This document shows positions 40,309-49,700 of a DNA stretch of 64,000 nt, one piece after another; the stretch's first letter is position 1, and every line of letters begins with the position of its first letter. The translations under genes and the position numbers were made by a program. Under the pieces are notes generated by a model. The model saw nothing but the letters and a program-made list of their open reading frames with translations. It had not been told where the DNA came from and searched no databases. The stretch is from Lewinellaceae bacterium (GTDB taxonomy: Bacteria > Bacteroidota > Bacteroidia > Chitinophagales > Saprospiraceae): assembly GCA_016713985.1 (NCBI GenBank), contig JADJOD010000006.1:1-64000 (forward strand). Reading direction: 5' to 3'.

Positions 40309-40782
40309 CTAACAACGGGAAATATGGTGGCGCAGACATAAGTCGCGCCCGGAGAGGGGAGGTGGCGGGAGCGCCTTATTGAAATAAAGCGCTTCACAAA
40401 CAACAGGGCGGAAATAATGCCGGAACAATGGAAAATCTTCCAGCCAAAGCGGGCCTTCGAATGATTTTTCAAAGGGGTTTTCCACCACGAATTCGGTTTT
40501 CAATTGGAAAACCCGGGTGGTTTTTTGCGTGCAATTGTGCTTTTTTTCAAACGTTCCGGCCGCTTTTGTACAGCAGGAAGGCACTTTTTTTTCCGGTTTG
40601 GCGCAACAGTTCGCCGGGTTGATGCCTGTTTCAGCGGCACAACTTTCAGCCGTCGAAAAGAAGGAAATCGTCGTCTTCCCCAGGCAATAGCAATAAATTT
40701 GCTGAATACTGATGCCGATGGTGGCAGTCAGTAAAGCGGCTATCCAAAGCCAGGCGAATGTTTTTTTCGTGCGGGAAGACAT
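40309..40782 (-). CDS. Cys-rich small membrane or secreted protein of the metal cluster
   Basis: A 157-aa protein starting MSSRTKKTFAWLWIAALLTA, with an N-terminal hydrophobic helix that may be a signal anchor. The following part has many Cys residues (YCYCLG, ESCAAETGINPANCCAKPEK KVPSCCTKA). The end contains a Pro-rich block, ALPPPPLSGRDLCLRHH. No enzymatic motif. Its position just upstream of the TonB receptor with the HMA protein suggests metal sensing or chelation. The 188-aa longer frame starts in sequence without protein character. Confidence 0.7.
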   Translation of the reverse strand: MSSRTKKTFAWLWIAALLTATIGISIQQIYCYCLGKTTISFFSTAESCAAETGINPANCCAKPEKKVPSCCTKAAGTFEKKHNCTQKTTRVFQLKTEFVVENPFEKSFEGPLWLEDFPLFRHYFRPVVCEALYFNKALPPPPLSGRDLCLRHHISRC

Positions 40783-40949
40783 TTTTTGTATACGTTGGGC
40801 AAAAGTAACGGCTTTTTTCCGGAAAGACAAAATACCCGCCTTCGTTCGCATATTGAAAACACGAAGTGTGTTCACTCAACGAAAAGGTTTGTTTATCCGT
40901 GGGAACGGTGCGTTCAGGTATTGATACGGGTCGTTTTTTTAGTAAAAAC

Positions 40950-40957
40950 TACTTTTG
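40950..40957 (+). promoter_or_regulatory. Candidate -7 box TACTTTTG before the BNR-repeat gene
   Basis: Lies 18 bases before the ATG at 40975, within TAGTAAAAACTACTTTTG. Confidence 0.55.
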
Positions 40958-40974
40958 TTGCAAATTTTTCACCC

Positions 40975-42258
40975 ATGCGTTTTTTCCTTTTTTTCACATT
41001 CCTGTTTACGGCGACCGGCCTGAACGCACAAAACTGGACGGCATTGGATATTCCGGTGTCGATCCGGTACGACGACGTATTTTTTGTTGATGACTCGCTC
41101 GGTTGGGCTTGTAGCGGCGACGGCGAGATTTATCACACCAAAGATGCCGGGCAAACCTGGAAAATTCAACATTCCGGCATCAGTTACCTGAGAAGCATCG
41201 AGTTTGCCGATAAAAACCACGGCTATTGCGGCGGCCTGAGTGCATTAGAGAGTTTGTTTAAAACCACGGACGGCGGCGAACACTGGGACAATATCACAGA
41301 CGACGTGCCGGGACTGACCGGAGGTATTTGTGGACTTTCGTGTCCGGGAGGCGGTTATGTATACGGATGCGGCCGTTGGTCCACGCCGGCATACGTGATC
41401 AAAAGCGCCGACAACGGCCAAACCTGGCAAAAAATATTGCTGGATTCTCTCGCTACCCGCTTAGTCGACGCCTATTTCACCAGCCCCGATACCGGGTGGG
41501 TGAGTGGCACCGCTTCACCCGCCACCGCCGGCGGGGTGATCCTGAAAACAACGGATGGCGGCGCGAGTTGGAAAACCATACATACCACCAACGTGGCGAG
41601 TGATTACATCTGGAAACTCCAGCGGCTCGACACGGAACGTTGGTTTGCGTCCATCGAACGGCAGTTTACAAGCACAGAAAGTACCGAAATCCTGAAAAGT
41701 ACCGATAACGGCGAATCCTGGAGCGCGGTGCAGGTCTTTCCGACCGTTGAACATTTGCAGATGGTCGGGTTTTTAACCCCCCTGCATGGCTGGACGGGCG
41801 ACGATAAATTGTTTGAAACAACCGACGGCGGGGCAAGCTGGCAACAAGTCAATGCTTCCATACCATTCGGGGGAAATTTTAACCGGTTTTGGCGCTTCAG
41901 TGATAACCGCGCGATGATGACCGGTAACGGCCTTTACCGGTATAACAATCCGGTGTCTTCCGTTGCTCCCCAGCCCCCGGTGTCTGAACCCGGCGGTTTT
42001 CACCAACTGCTCGTTTCGCCCAATCCCGGCAACGGGCAACTGACGGTAACCGTCCAACTGAAGCAAAAAACTGACGTGATCCTGAAAGTGTACGCTATCG
42101 ATGGCCGTGCCGAACAAATCATCCGGACGGGGGAGCACCCTGCCGGGGAATATTCATTTCCCGTCGACCTGCGGACTTCAGGCACGGGTTTGTACGTGGT
42201 ATACCTGAAAACCAATCACGGCACGCAGCAAAAGATCGTCGTGGTGGAAAAAGATTGA
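40975..42258 (+). CDS. Secreted YCF48/BNR-repeat propeller protein with T9SS sorting tail
   Basis: A 427-aa protein. Signal peptide MRFFLFFTFLFTATGLNAQ. The middle holds repeated BNR/Asp-box-like motifs (HTKDAGQTWKIQH, KTTDGGEHWDNIT, KSADNGQTWQKIL, KTTDGGASWKTIH, STDNGESWSAV, ETTDGGASWQQVN), predicting a beta-propeller related to YCF48/sialidase-like domains. The last 80 residues (LLVSPNPGNGQLTVTVQLKQ ... TGLYVVYLKTNHGTQQKIVV) are a type A T9SS C-terminal sorting domain. The protein is expected on the cell surface. The start fits the -7 box; longer frames upstream are not supported. Confidence 0.88.
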   Translation: MRFFLFFTFLFTATGLNAQNWTALDIPVSIRYDDVFFVDDSLGWACSGDGEIYHTKDAGQTWKIQHSGISYLRSIEFADKNHGYCGGLSALESLFKTTDGGEHWDNITDDVPGLTGGICGLSCPGGGYVYGCGRWSTPAYVIKSADNGQTWQKILLDSLATRLVDAYFTSPDTGWVSGTASPATAGGVILKTTDGGASWKTIHTTNVASDYIWKLQRLDTERWFASIERQFTSTESTEILKSTDNGESWSAVQVFPTVEHLQMVGFLTPLHGWTGDDKLFETTDGGASWQQVNASIPFGGNFNRFWRFSDNRAMMTGNGLYRYNNPVSSVAPQPPVSEPGGFHQLLVSPNPGNGQLTVTVQLKQKTDVILKVYAIDGRAEQIIRTGEHPAGEYSFPVDLRTSGTGLYVVYLKTNHGTQQKIVVVEKD

Positions 42259-42263
42259 GTTTT

Positions 42264-43355
42264 TTACACTTCCTCCGGCCCCTCCCCTACCCAGTCTTCC
42301 TGAATATAGCCGCGCTCGCAGTGTTCTTTCAACTCGTCTTCGATAAAGGCGCGTACTTCGTGGATGATCTCTCCGGGGTATAAAAGATGTACGTTCGGGC
42401 CGGCGTCCAGTGTAAAATAGACCGGGTGGCCGCTGGCAGCGCGGTATTCCCGCACTTTTTCCAGGATGGCTAAGGTGCCGGGATGTATAAGCAGGTAGGA
42501 CGGGTTGCTGCACATCATCAGCGCATGAAGCGTCAAGGCTTCGTCCTCGGCGATTTTGCCAAAAGTTTCGACGTCGCCGGCGCGCATGGCGTCAAACAAC
42601 AGGGCCAAACGCTGGCGGGCCTGGGCATACCTTGGCTCGGCGTACGGATTGCCTTCCATCAGCGCATGTCCGGCGCGGCTCGATACGGCTTTTTCGCTGC
42701 TGTTGACGATCAGAATATCGTCGTGGAAATTTTTAAACGTTTCATGGATTTGGTCGCCGACCGGTACGGCGTATTCGTTGGAAGAACCGGCAATCACGGC
42801 CGTTTCGCCCCAAACGGCGGCGTGGGGAAAAATGGAGCGGCATGCCGAGCCGCTCCCCAGCCGGGCGAGGTAAGACGCTTTGCGGTCAAATTCCGCAGCA
42901 TCCTGCAAGGTACCAAACAGGAGGTCTTCCAGCGAGCAAAGGCAGAGGGTCAACGCCGACATTCCCGATGCGGAGGAGGCGATGCCCGCCGAATGCGGAA
43001 ACGAATTGCCCGTCCGGACGGTCAGTTTGAGTTGTTTTAAAAAGGGAAATATCGCCGCCAAGTCGTTCAAAAACGCCTCGGTTTTGACCTTAAATGCTTC
43101 ATTGGGCTCCTGGTGGAAGAAAAAATCGAGGTCGACCGATCCGCCGTGCGTATCGTCCCTGAATTCGTATTCGAGGCGGGTGTCGGTAAAAGACGACGAC
43201 AGGGTCAGGCTGAGTGATGGGTTTCGGGGAAGCTGGAGGCCGTATTTTCCCCAATATTTGACGATCGCGATATTGCTCGGTGAGCGCCATACGATACCAC
43301 CCGGTTCGGGCGGATTGGAAGAATCGATAATGAGGCGTGGGTTTTTGTACATCAT
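42264..43355 (-). CDS. mvaD: Diphosphomevalonate decarboxylase
   Basis: A GHMP-family protein of about 363 aa that makes isopentenyl diphosphate from mevalonate 5-diphosphate. Landmarks are SPSNIAIVKYWGKYGLQLPR NPSLSLTLSS, the phosphate loop FPHSAGIASSASGMSALTLC, then YLARLGSGSACRSIFPHAAV and the C-terminal VYFTLDAGPNVHLLYP. These define MvaD. I choose MMYKNPRLII (43355) because the extra N-terminus of the longer frame is hydrophobic and basic without relation to the family. It ends 6 bases from the convergent BNR gene, with no room for a separate terminator. Confidence 0.93.
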   Translation of the reverse strand: MMYKNPRLIIDSSNPPEPGGIVWRSPSNIAIVKYWGKYGLQLPRNPSLSLTLSSSFTDTRLEYEFRDDTHGGSVDLDFFFHQEPNEAFKVKTEAFLNDLAAIFPFLKQLKLTVRTGNSFPHSAGIASSASGMSALTLCLCSLEDLLFGTLQDAAEFDRKASYLARLGSGSACRSIFPHAAVWGETAVIAGSSNEYAVPVGDQIHETFKNFHDDILIVNSSEKAVSSRAGHALMEGNPYAEPRYAQARQRLALLFDAMRAGDVETFGKIAEDEALTLHALMMCSNPSYLLIHPGTLAILEKVREYRAASGHPVYFTLDAGPNVHLLYPGEIIHEVRAFIEDELKEHCERGYIQEDWVGEGPEEV

Positions 43356-43540
43356 TAAAATGGTTGACGGGTCCGCAGGTGGTGAAAAAGCAAGCAGGAA
43401 CAAAGTGCAAAGAAAGGATAATTGACAAATATGAAATCCTTTCCGGCGCCGGCGCGAACGGAAATCCATCTTACGGGGTGAAATAATAGCAATATCGCAG
43501 CAGTTAATAATTCATCTGCCGGTTTTTCGCGCGACTGTCC

Positions 43541-43548
43541 TACTTTTG
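43541..43548 (+). promoter_or_regulatory. Candidate -7 box TACTTTTG before the PASTA gene
   Basis: Lies 43 bases before ATG 43591, supporting a start well upstream of the ATG at 43672. Confidence 0.5.
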
Positions 43549-43590
43549 TCCGAAATACCACTCAACCCAAGCCCGAAACCCAATCAAAGT

Positions 43591-44427
43591 ATGTGGCAAA
43601 AAAATCCGCCGTTTCGGCGTTGAATTATATGCTTACCTGACCGCGCCTTTTGTAGTAAAAACTACTTAGGCATGCTGGCCTTACTCGCCGGTTTGTTTAC
43701 CCTCACTTTCTGGTGGCTCAAGTGCTACACCAACCACGGTGAAAGTGTGCAGGTGCCGAGTTATGTAGGTATGGACCTCCGGGAAGCGGCCCGAAAAGCC
43801 CGCTCCCGCAATTTTGACGTAGCCGTAAGCGACTCGATTTATATGCCGGGAAAAGCGCCCGGGGAAGTGATCATGCAGGACCCCAAAGCGGAAAGCCGGG
43901 TAAAAGAAGGGCGTACGATCTATTTCATCGTCACAAAAAACAACCCGGATATCATCAAACTGCCCGCTTTGGCCGGCAGCGACGATTACGAACTGTACAG
44001 CCGAAAACTCAGCCGCCTGGGTTTAAAACCGCGCATCATCTCCCGGGTGGCCGACCCAAAAGTGGAGCCGAACGTCATCGTGCAGGTGCTTTACCGGGGA
44101 GACACGATCACCCGGGATATCAGGAGAGGTTTTACGGTGGAAATGGGCGCAACCATTGATTTTGTGGTCAGCGAGGCGGTTACATTAACGGTAAGTATTC
44201 CCGATTGTGTGTGCCAAACCCTCGACGCGGCTAAATTTCTGGTTCAAACCAGCGACCTCAGCGTAGGCGCAATTATTCCCAATGGCACCGTCACCGACCC
44301 CGAAACCGCTTATGTGTACCGGCAAAGTCCGAAATACGACGTCAACGGAATCATGCGTAAAGGGGAACAGATTGACCTTTACATAACGCAGGACAAACCC
44401 AGGGAGTGCGATACCGGCGATCGGTAA
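43591..44427 (+). CDS. PASTA-domain membrane protein, N-terminus broken by two indels
   Basis: The intact frame starts at 43672 in the middle of a membrane helix (MLALLAGLFTLTFWWLKCYT) and continues with PASTA domains: NHGESVQVPSYVGMDLREAA ... GEVIMQDPKAESRVKEGRTI YFIVT, then a second IKLPALAGSDDYELYSRKLS and a third near SIPDCVCQTLDAAKFLVQ. Upstream, ATG 43591 gives MWQKNPPFR. A second frame gives VELYAYLTAPFVVKTT. One surplus base near 43617 and one missing T near 43668 would join all three into about 278 aa with a single N-terminal anchor. Such proteins occur next to cell-wall and division genes in Bacteroidota. The ligand is unknown. The N-terminal reconstruction is plausible, not certain. 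Confidence 0.75.
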
Positions 44428-44496
44428 TACCATGTCAATCAACAAATTACACCAAATTTATTAAACGTCATAACCGGCAACACAACCTATACCTAT

Positions 44497-44808
44497 ATGG
44501 ATATTACCGTTCAGGAACTCCGCCAGAAACTCGAATCGGGTGAAAAATTCGTCTTCATCGACGTACGCGACCCCTGGGAATACGAGGAATTCAACCTCGG
44601 CGCGCAACTGATCCCGCTTAGCGAACTGATGAACCGCGTTTGGGAACTGGAAGACCACAAAAACGAGGAAATTGTATTGCATTGCCGTACGGGCGCGCGC
44701 AGCGGCATGGCCCAGAGCATTTTACAGTCTTCCGGCTTTAGCAACGTACGCAACCTCAGCGGCGGGGTACTCGCCTGGCAGGATGCTTTCGGCGCCACAA
44801 AACCCTGA
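44497..44808 (+). CDS. Rhodanese-domain protein
   Basis: A 103-aa single-domain protein. The active-site loop is LHCRTGARSGMA with Cys63. The N-terminal CH2A-like element FVFIDVRDPWEYEEFNLGAQ and the closing NVRNLSGGVLAWQ are typical. It may transfer sulfur or act as a small sulfurtransferase in the cytoplasm (no signal peptide). It lies between the PASTA gene and the metallopeptidase gene on the same strand. Confidence 0.93.
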   Translation: MDITVQELRQKLESGEKFVFIDVRDPWEYEEFNLGAQLIPLSELMNRVWELEDHKNEEIVLHCRTGARSGMAQSILQSSGFSNVRNLSGGVLAWQDAFGATKP

Positions 44809-44818
44809 CCTCCACAAG

Positions 44819-46153
44819 ATGCAGCAAAACAACGGGCAATGGCCTGCCCCCGGCAGGATACCAACAGAAGGCGCCTTTTCCGCCTTCTCTTCCCCGTTCA
44901 TTACCCGTTTTTGGGGCGCCATAACCTGTTTCACGTTGCTGCTATCGCATTCCTGCACGGGTATCCGCACCGAGCAGTATTTCCCGGTTACGACCCTGCA
45001 AGCAGAAAAGCGCCCGAAAATCAGCCCGAGTTGCAACGACTGGCGGGCTTATTTGCCCGATGTGGCGCATCCGGAATACCTGCCCGTACGCCACCTCAGG
45101 GTCAATTTTCATATCCTGAACAGCAGCGACAGCAGCCACAATTTCCGCCCCCCGGAGGCCCGCACTTATTTTAAACGCCTGCTCGAAGTCGCCAACGAAC
45201 GCCTCGATACCAACGTGCGCAACTGGCGCTCTCCGGAAGGCACTGCCGTGCTCCCGCGGCGCTACCGGTACAGCCTGACTTCACAACCCGGCGACGACGG
45301 GTTTTATTTTCACTTCGACGACTCGTTGTACTACTTCATTTCACAGGGAAAAAACCAGAACAATTACCGCCGCACGGTCATCGACCGGTACGCCGTCGGC
45401 AAAGATTCCATCATCAATATTTTTGTGCTCGTCCACCCCGACGACAGCATCAAATCGCCGACCTACCGCGCCAACAGCCAGGGCATCGCACTCGGCACTT
45501 CCCTGAAAATGGCCGGTATTTTTGAAAAAAAAGAACCTCCCGAAAATTTCGCCGGCCTGCTCAACCACGAGATCGGCCACATCCTCAACCTCAGCCACGC
45601 CTGGGTGGAAGACGGCTGCCCCGACACCGACAACCACCCCAACAAATGCTGGGACTGGAGCCCCGACCCGCCCTGCCGCGATCAGGCGACCAACAACATG
45701 ATGGATTATAATGCCTACCAAATCGCGCTCACACCCTGCCAGATCGGCCGGCTGCACGCCGTTTTTGCCAACCTCAAAAGCCCGGTCCGGCGTTGCCTTA
45801 TGCCCGTCTGGTGTACACGCAACCCTGATAAAGACCTGATTATCAGAGACTCCGTCGTTTGGGATGGCGCGCGCGACCTCGAAGGCAACCTGACCGTTGC
45901 CCCCGGCGGATCGCTGCGCCTGGAGTGCCGTTTGTCTTTGCCCGCGGGCGGGCGTATCACGGTTCAAGCCGGCGGGCGTCTCTGGCTCGACGGCGCCCGG
46001 TTGCACAACGCCTGCGATTTGGAATGGCAGGGTATTTTTGTTGAAGGCAATAAAACGCGGCGTGGTGAAGTGTTTACTTTAAAAACAGCCGTTTTTGAAA
46101 ATTGCCCCGCCGGCAAACCGGCAAAACAACAAAAAACACGCGGCGGCGGGTGA
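44819..46153 (+). CDS. Secreted zinc metallopeptidase (metzincin-like)
   Basis: A 445-aa protein starting MQQNNGQWPAPGRIPTEG, 10 bases after the rhodanese stop. A hydrophobic segment (FWGAITCFTLLLSHSCTG) serves as signal peptide; the Cys is in a poor lipobox context. The catalytic site is LLNHEIGHILNLSHAW (HExxHxxxLxH), followed by a Cys-containing loop (DGCPDTDNHPNKCWDW) and NNMMDYNA, the Met-turn pattern of pappalysin-like metzincins. A C-terminal beta-rich tail (LIIRDSVVWDGARDLEGNLT VAPGG ...) looks like the start of a right-handed repeat. The protein may be shorter than relatives, which usually continue into further repeats and a T9SS tail. Confidence 0.85.
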   Translation: MQQNNGQWPAPGRIPTEGAFSAFSSPFITRFWGAITCFTLLLSHSCTGIRTEQYFPVTTLQAEKRPKISPSCNDWRAYLPDVAHPEYLPVRHLRVNFHILNSSDSSHNFRPPEARTYFKRLLEVANERLDTNVRNWRSPEGTAVLPRRYRYSLTSQPGDDGFYFHFDDSLYYFISQGKNQNNYRRTVIDRYAVGKDSIINIFVLVHPDDSIKSPTYRANSQGIALGTSLKMAGIFEKKEPPENFAGLLNHEIGHILNLSHAWVEDGCPDTDNHPNKCWDWSPDPPCRDQATNNMMDYNAYQIALTPCQIGRLHAVFANLKSPVRRCLMPVWCTRNPDKDLIIRDSVVWDGARDLEGNLTVAPGGSLRLECRLSLPAGGRITVQAGGRLWLDGARLHNACDLEWQGIFVEGNKTRRGEVFTLKTAVFENCPAGKPAKQQKTRGGG

Positions 46154-46247
46154 TGCGCGGGAGCAATCGCAATGAAATGTTTTTAACTTCGTTCCTGTAA
46201 TCTCCCGAATACCTTATCCGATTTTATTCCGTCCAGACGATTTTGAC

Positions 46248-46454
46248 ATGAAAAACTATCGCATCGTATCACTTTTTATCCTGTTGTTCATCGCCTTCTT
46301 CACGCCGGCTTGTAAAACCAAAAGCGGCTGCGAATCCACAGAAAGCCTGAAGCCGAAAATGTCGAAAAGCGGCCAGTTAAAATCCGGCAAAAAACGGGAT
46401 GCCGGCCTTTTTCTGTCCAAAAAAAAGTGCTATTGGGATGTCTCAAGAAGATGA
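46248..46454 (+). CDS. Small lipoprotein
   Basis: A 68-aa protein with a lipoprotein-type signal (MKNYRIVSLFILLFIAFFTP AC, Cys22). The mature part is short and basic (KSGCESTESLKPKMSKSGQL KSGKKRDAGLF). No known domain. The last residues (KCYWDVSRR) differ in character and might reflect a frame break. Confidence 0.65.
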   Translation: MKNYRIVSLFILLFIAFFTPACKTKSGCESTESLKPKMSKSGQLKSGKKRDAGLFLSKKKCYWDVSRR

Positions 46455-46707
46455 TATGGTGTATGGTTGTAGTGTTTTGGTTGAAAAATGGCAAATTGGT
46501 GCCCTTCGGCCCTTAAACACCTCTCACCCTTCGGGACTCGTTCAAGACCTGCGTGGACAACGGCGGGTAGCCGACATAAACAGGAAAAGTTGTTCCCCGA
46601 ATGGTGTATTTTCAACATCCCCGGCAAAAAGGTTGAAAAAGACCCTGTAGTTTTCGGAACCGTTACAAACGGCTGAAAACCACATCGTTCTTTTACAATT
46701 TTTTCCT

Positions 46708-49700
46708 ATGAACCGACTACTATTCCTGTGCCTGCTCCTGTTTGTTTTAAACACAAAAGGAGCGGGATCGCCGCCTTTGTTTGCCCCAAACCCAATTTCG
46801 TTTTTTTTCAGCGACAGCATTCCGCCCAGCGTCATTTGCCCCGCGAGTATCACCCTCACAGCAGGCAATGCCAACTGCACAGCCACCTTCACCTACACGA
46901 TCACGGTGGAAGACGATCAGCCCGGCGCGGTGTTGAGCCAAACCGAAGGTTTGCCTTCGGGCAGCCAGTTTCCCATCGGTGTCACAGCCAATTCTTTTTC
47001 CGCCATCGATTCCGCCGGCAACCTCGGGGCCTGCTGGTTTACGGTGACCGTCGTCCAGCCTCAGGGTTTATTAATATGCCAGGATTTTATTCAATTCAGT
47101 TTGGGAAGCGGCTGCTCCCTGCAACTGGATGCGCCGCAATTGCTGGAACCCGGCTCGGTCAATTGCGCCGATACACTCATCGTGGAACTGGATAAAACAA
47201 TCCCTTACGGCAACGGCCCCTGGGTGCCCGGCTTGCTGGGCCCCGCAGACCTCGGCAAATCCTACCAGTTCAGGATAACGGACCCGGCCACGGGCGACAA
47301 ATGCTGGGGAACCGTAAAGGCAATTGACGGTCAGCCCCCGGTGATGAGTTGTACCGATCTGATGCTCCCCTGCGCTTTGGACAACCTGACCCCCGCCTTT
47401 CTGGGCGACAGCCTGGGTATCGCCGGCGCTTTTCCTTCCGTGACGGACAATTGTGGCGCCGTGAAACAACTCATTTACCAGGATACGGCAGAACCGGAAG
47501 ACTGCACCAGCGGGTATTCCCAAACCATCCACCGGAGCTGGACGGCGACGGACAACAATGGGAATTCGATCAGCTGCATCCAAAATATTCGTTTAAAACT
47601 GCTGCAACTTTCCGAAATAACACGGCCCGGGGACTTTACCCTGGATTGTATCAATCCGGATACCACCCCGGATAACACCGGAAAACCCTACCTGGAATTC
47701 GGCGGTAAAAAATACACTAATCTCTGCAACATCGGGTACACCTTCTCCGACAACCTGCAGCAACTCTGCCCCGGTTCCGATCGTATCGAACGCACGTGGG
47801 CGTATATCGACTGGTGCGCCGGGGCCATGACCGATTCTATCCAATACATTGATATTCAGGGATCAACGGGCCCGTTGATTACTTGTGATTCCAGTGCAAC
47901 GGTGACTATTACCAACACGACCAACTGCGCCGGCGCGGTGGACCTGCCGCCTGTAGCCCTGACCGAAGATTGTTCCCCGATCGCCTCCATAAAAGCATAC
48001 TGGGCAAGCGGCGGAATGTCCGATTCGCTGAGCGGCCTGCTTGCCAATGGCGGAACCATCGGTATTTTTGGAACAATTGACGATTTCCCGGCGGGCTCCT
48101 TCCTCATTCATTATGTAGCGACCGACAGTTGCGGCAATACCGGCGCCTGTGACCTGAACCTTCAGGTTTGGGACGGCGCGCCGCCGCTTGCGCTATGCGA
48201 TTCGTTTTCTGTGGTCAATTTATCCGTAACAGGAACAGTAAGCGGCCTGGCCGGCGGTTTGAATAACGGCTCAACGGATGATTGTGGCGCCCTGGCATTT
48301 AAAGTACGGCGCGCCGATACCAGCCCCTGCCAGCCGAACACCCAGTTTTATGACGAAGTAACGTTTTGTTGCGAAGACATCGGCGATACGGTCGCCGTCA
48401 TTTTGCGGGTGTACGACGTGCCGCTTCCCGCAGGCCCTGTGTCGCCTGCACTGGCCGCATCCCAATCGTCCGAATGCACCGCCTATGTAAAAGTAACCGA
48501 CGGCACCGGCCCGAAATGCGCTTTACCCCCCAATATTACACTTACCTGTGAAAGTTTTAACCCCTCACTCGACGTATACGGAGGCCTGGTTTCACAATCC
48601 TGCGCCGTTGATTCTGTGGCCGTTTCAACAAATTACAGCCTCTTCGACACCCTTTGCAGCCGCGGCACGATCACCCGGATTTTCCGGGTATTCGATTCGG
48701 CCGGCAACTCGGGGCAGTGCACACAACGGATCACCGTCACCTACAACCAGGATTATTTCGTCCGTTTCCCCGATGACGTCATCCTGACGGCCTGCGACGG
48801 GACGGGCAATTTCGGCCAGCCGCAATTTTTTGGCGAGGATTGTGAGTTTTTCGGCTTCTCTTACCAGGATGAAACATTTACGGTGGTGCCCGACGCCTGT
48901 TATAAAATTGAACGAACCTGGACGGTCATCAATTGGTGCAACTACAATCCAAACGCAGCCGTTATCACCGTGCCAAACCCGGCACCCGTCATAACCTCTA
49001 ACAGCCCGCAAAACCTTCCGGGGCCGGTTGTTTCGGCGCCCGGCACCACCGGCCTCTGGAGTCCGACCATCAGCAAAATAAATCCAACCGACTCTTTATC
49101 AACAAATTACAGTACTTTTTGGTCGGCCGGCGCAAATGGTTATAAGTATAAACAAATCATCAAAATCCTCGACAACCAAAAACCGGTGATTGACGATTGC
49201 CCCGGCCTGACCGGTCTGGGCGACGCGACGGGCAACGATCCGCAGTTGTGGAACGAGCCGTACTGGACGGACAGCATCACGGGTAGCCATGACCTCAGCG
49301 AGGCCCCCGCCGACTTCGGTATCACCGCATCTGACTTGTGCAGTGGCAGCAATGTCTCCGTCAGTTATGTGTTATTACTTGATCTGGACGGCGACGGGAC
49401 CCAGGAAACGGCCATCGACGGCAATAATCCACCCGCGCCGGGAACGGTCAACTACAACAATGCCGGTAACCCCAACTATTCCGGCGGTACGGTTCAAACT
49501 TTTGACGAACGCCCTGTCGCGGCAGATGATAAATACCGCTTTGCCGTGCATCAATCCGTTACCGGCGGCAAACGCAGCGCCACCCTGCAATGGAAAACGG
49601 CTGCTCAATTGCCTTCGGGAAATAATACGTTCGGCCTGCCGGGCATCGCGCCTCAATTGCCTTACGGCAGGCATTCGATCCAATGGACCGTCTCCGATGC

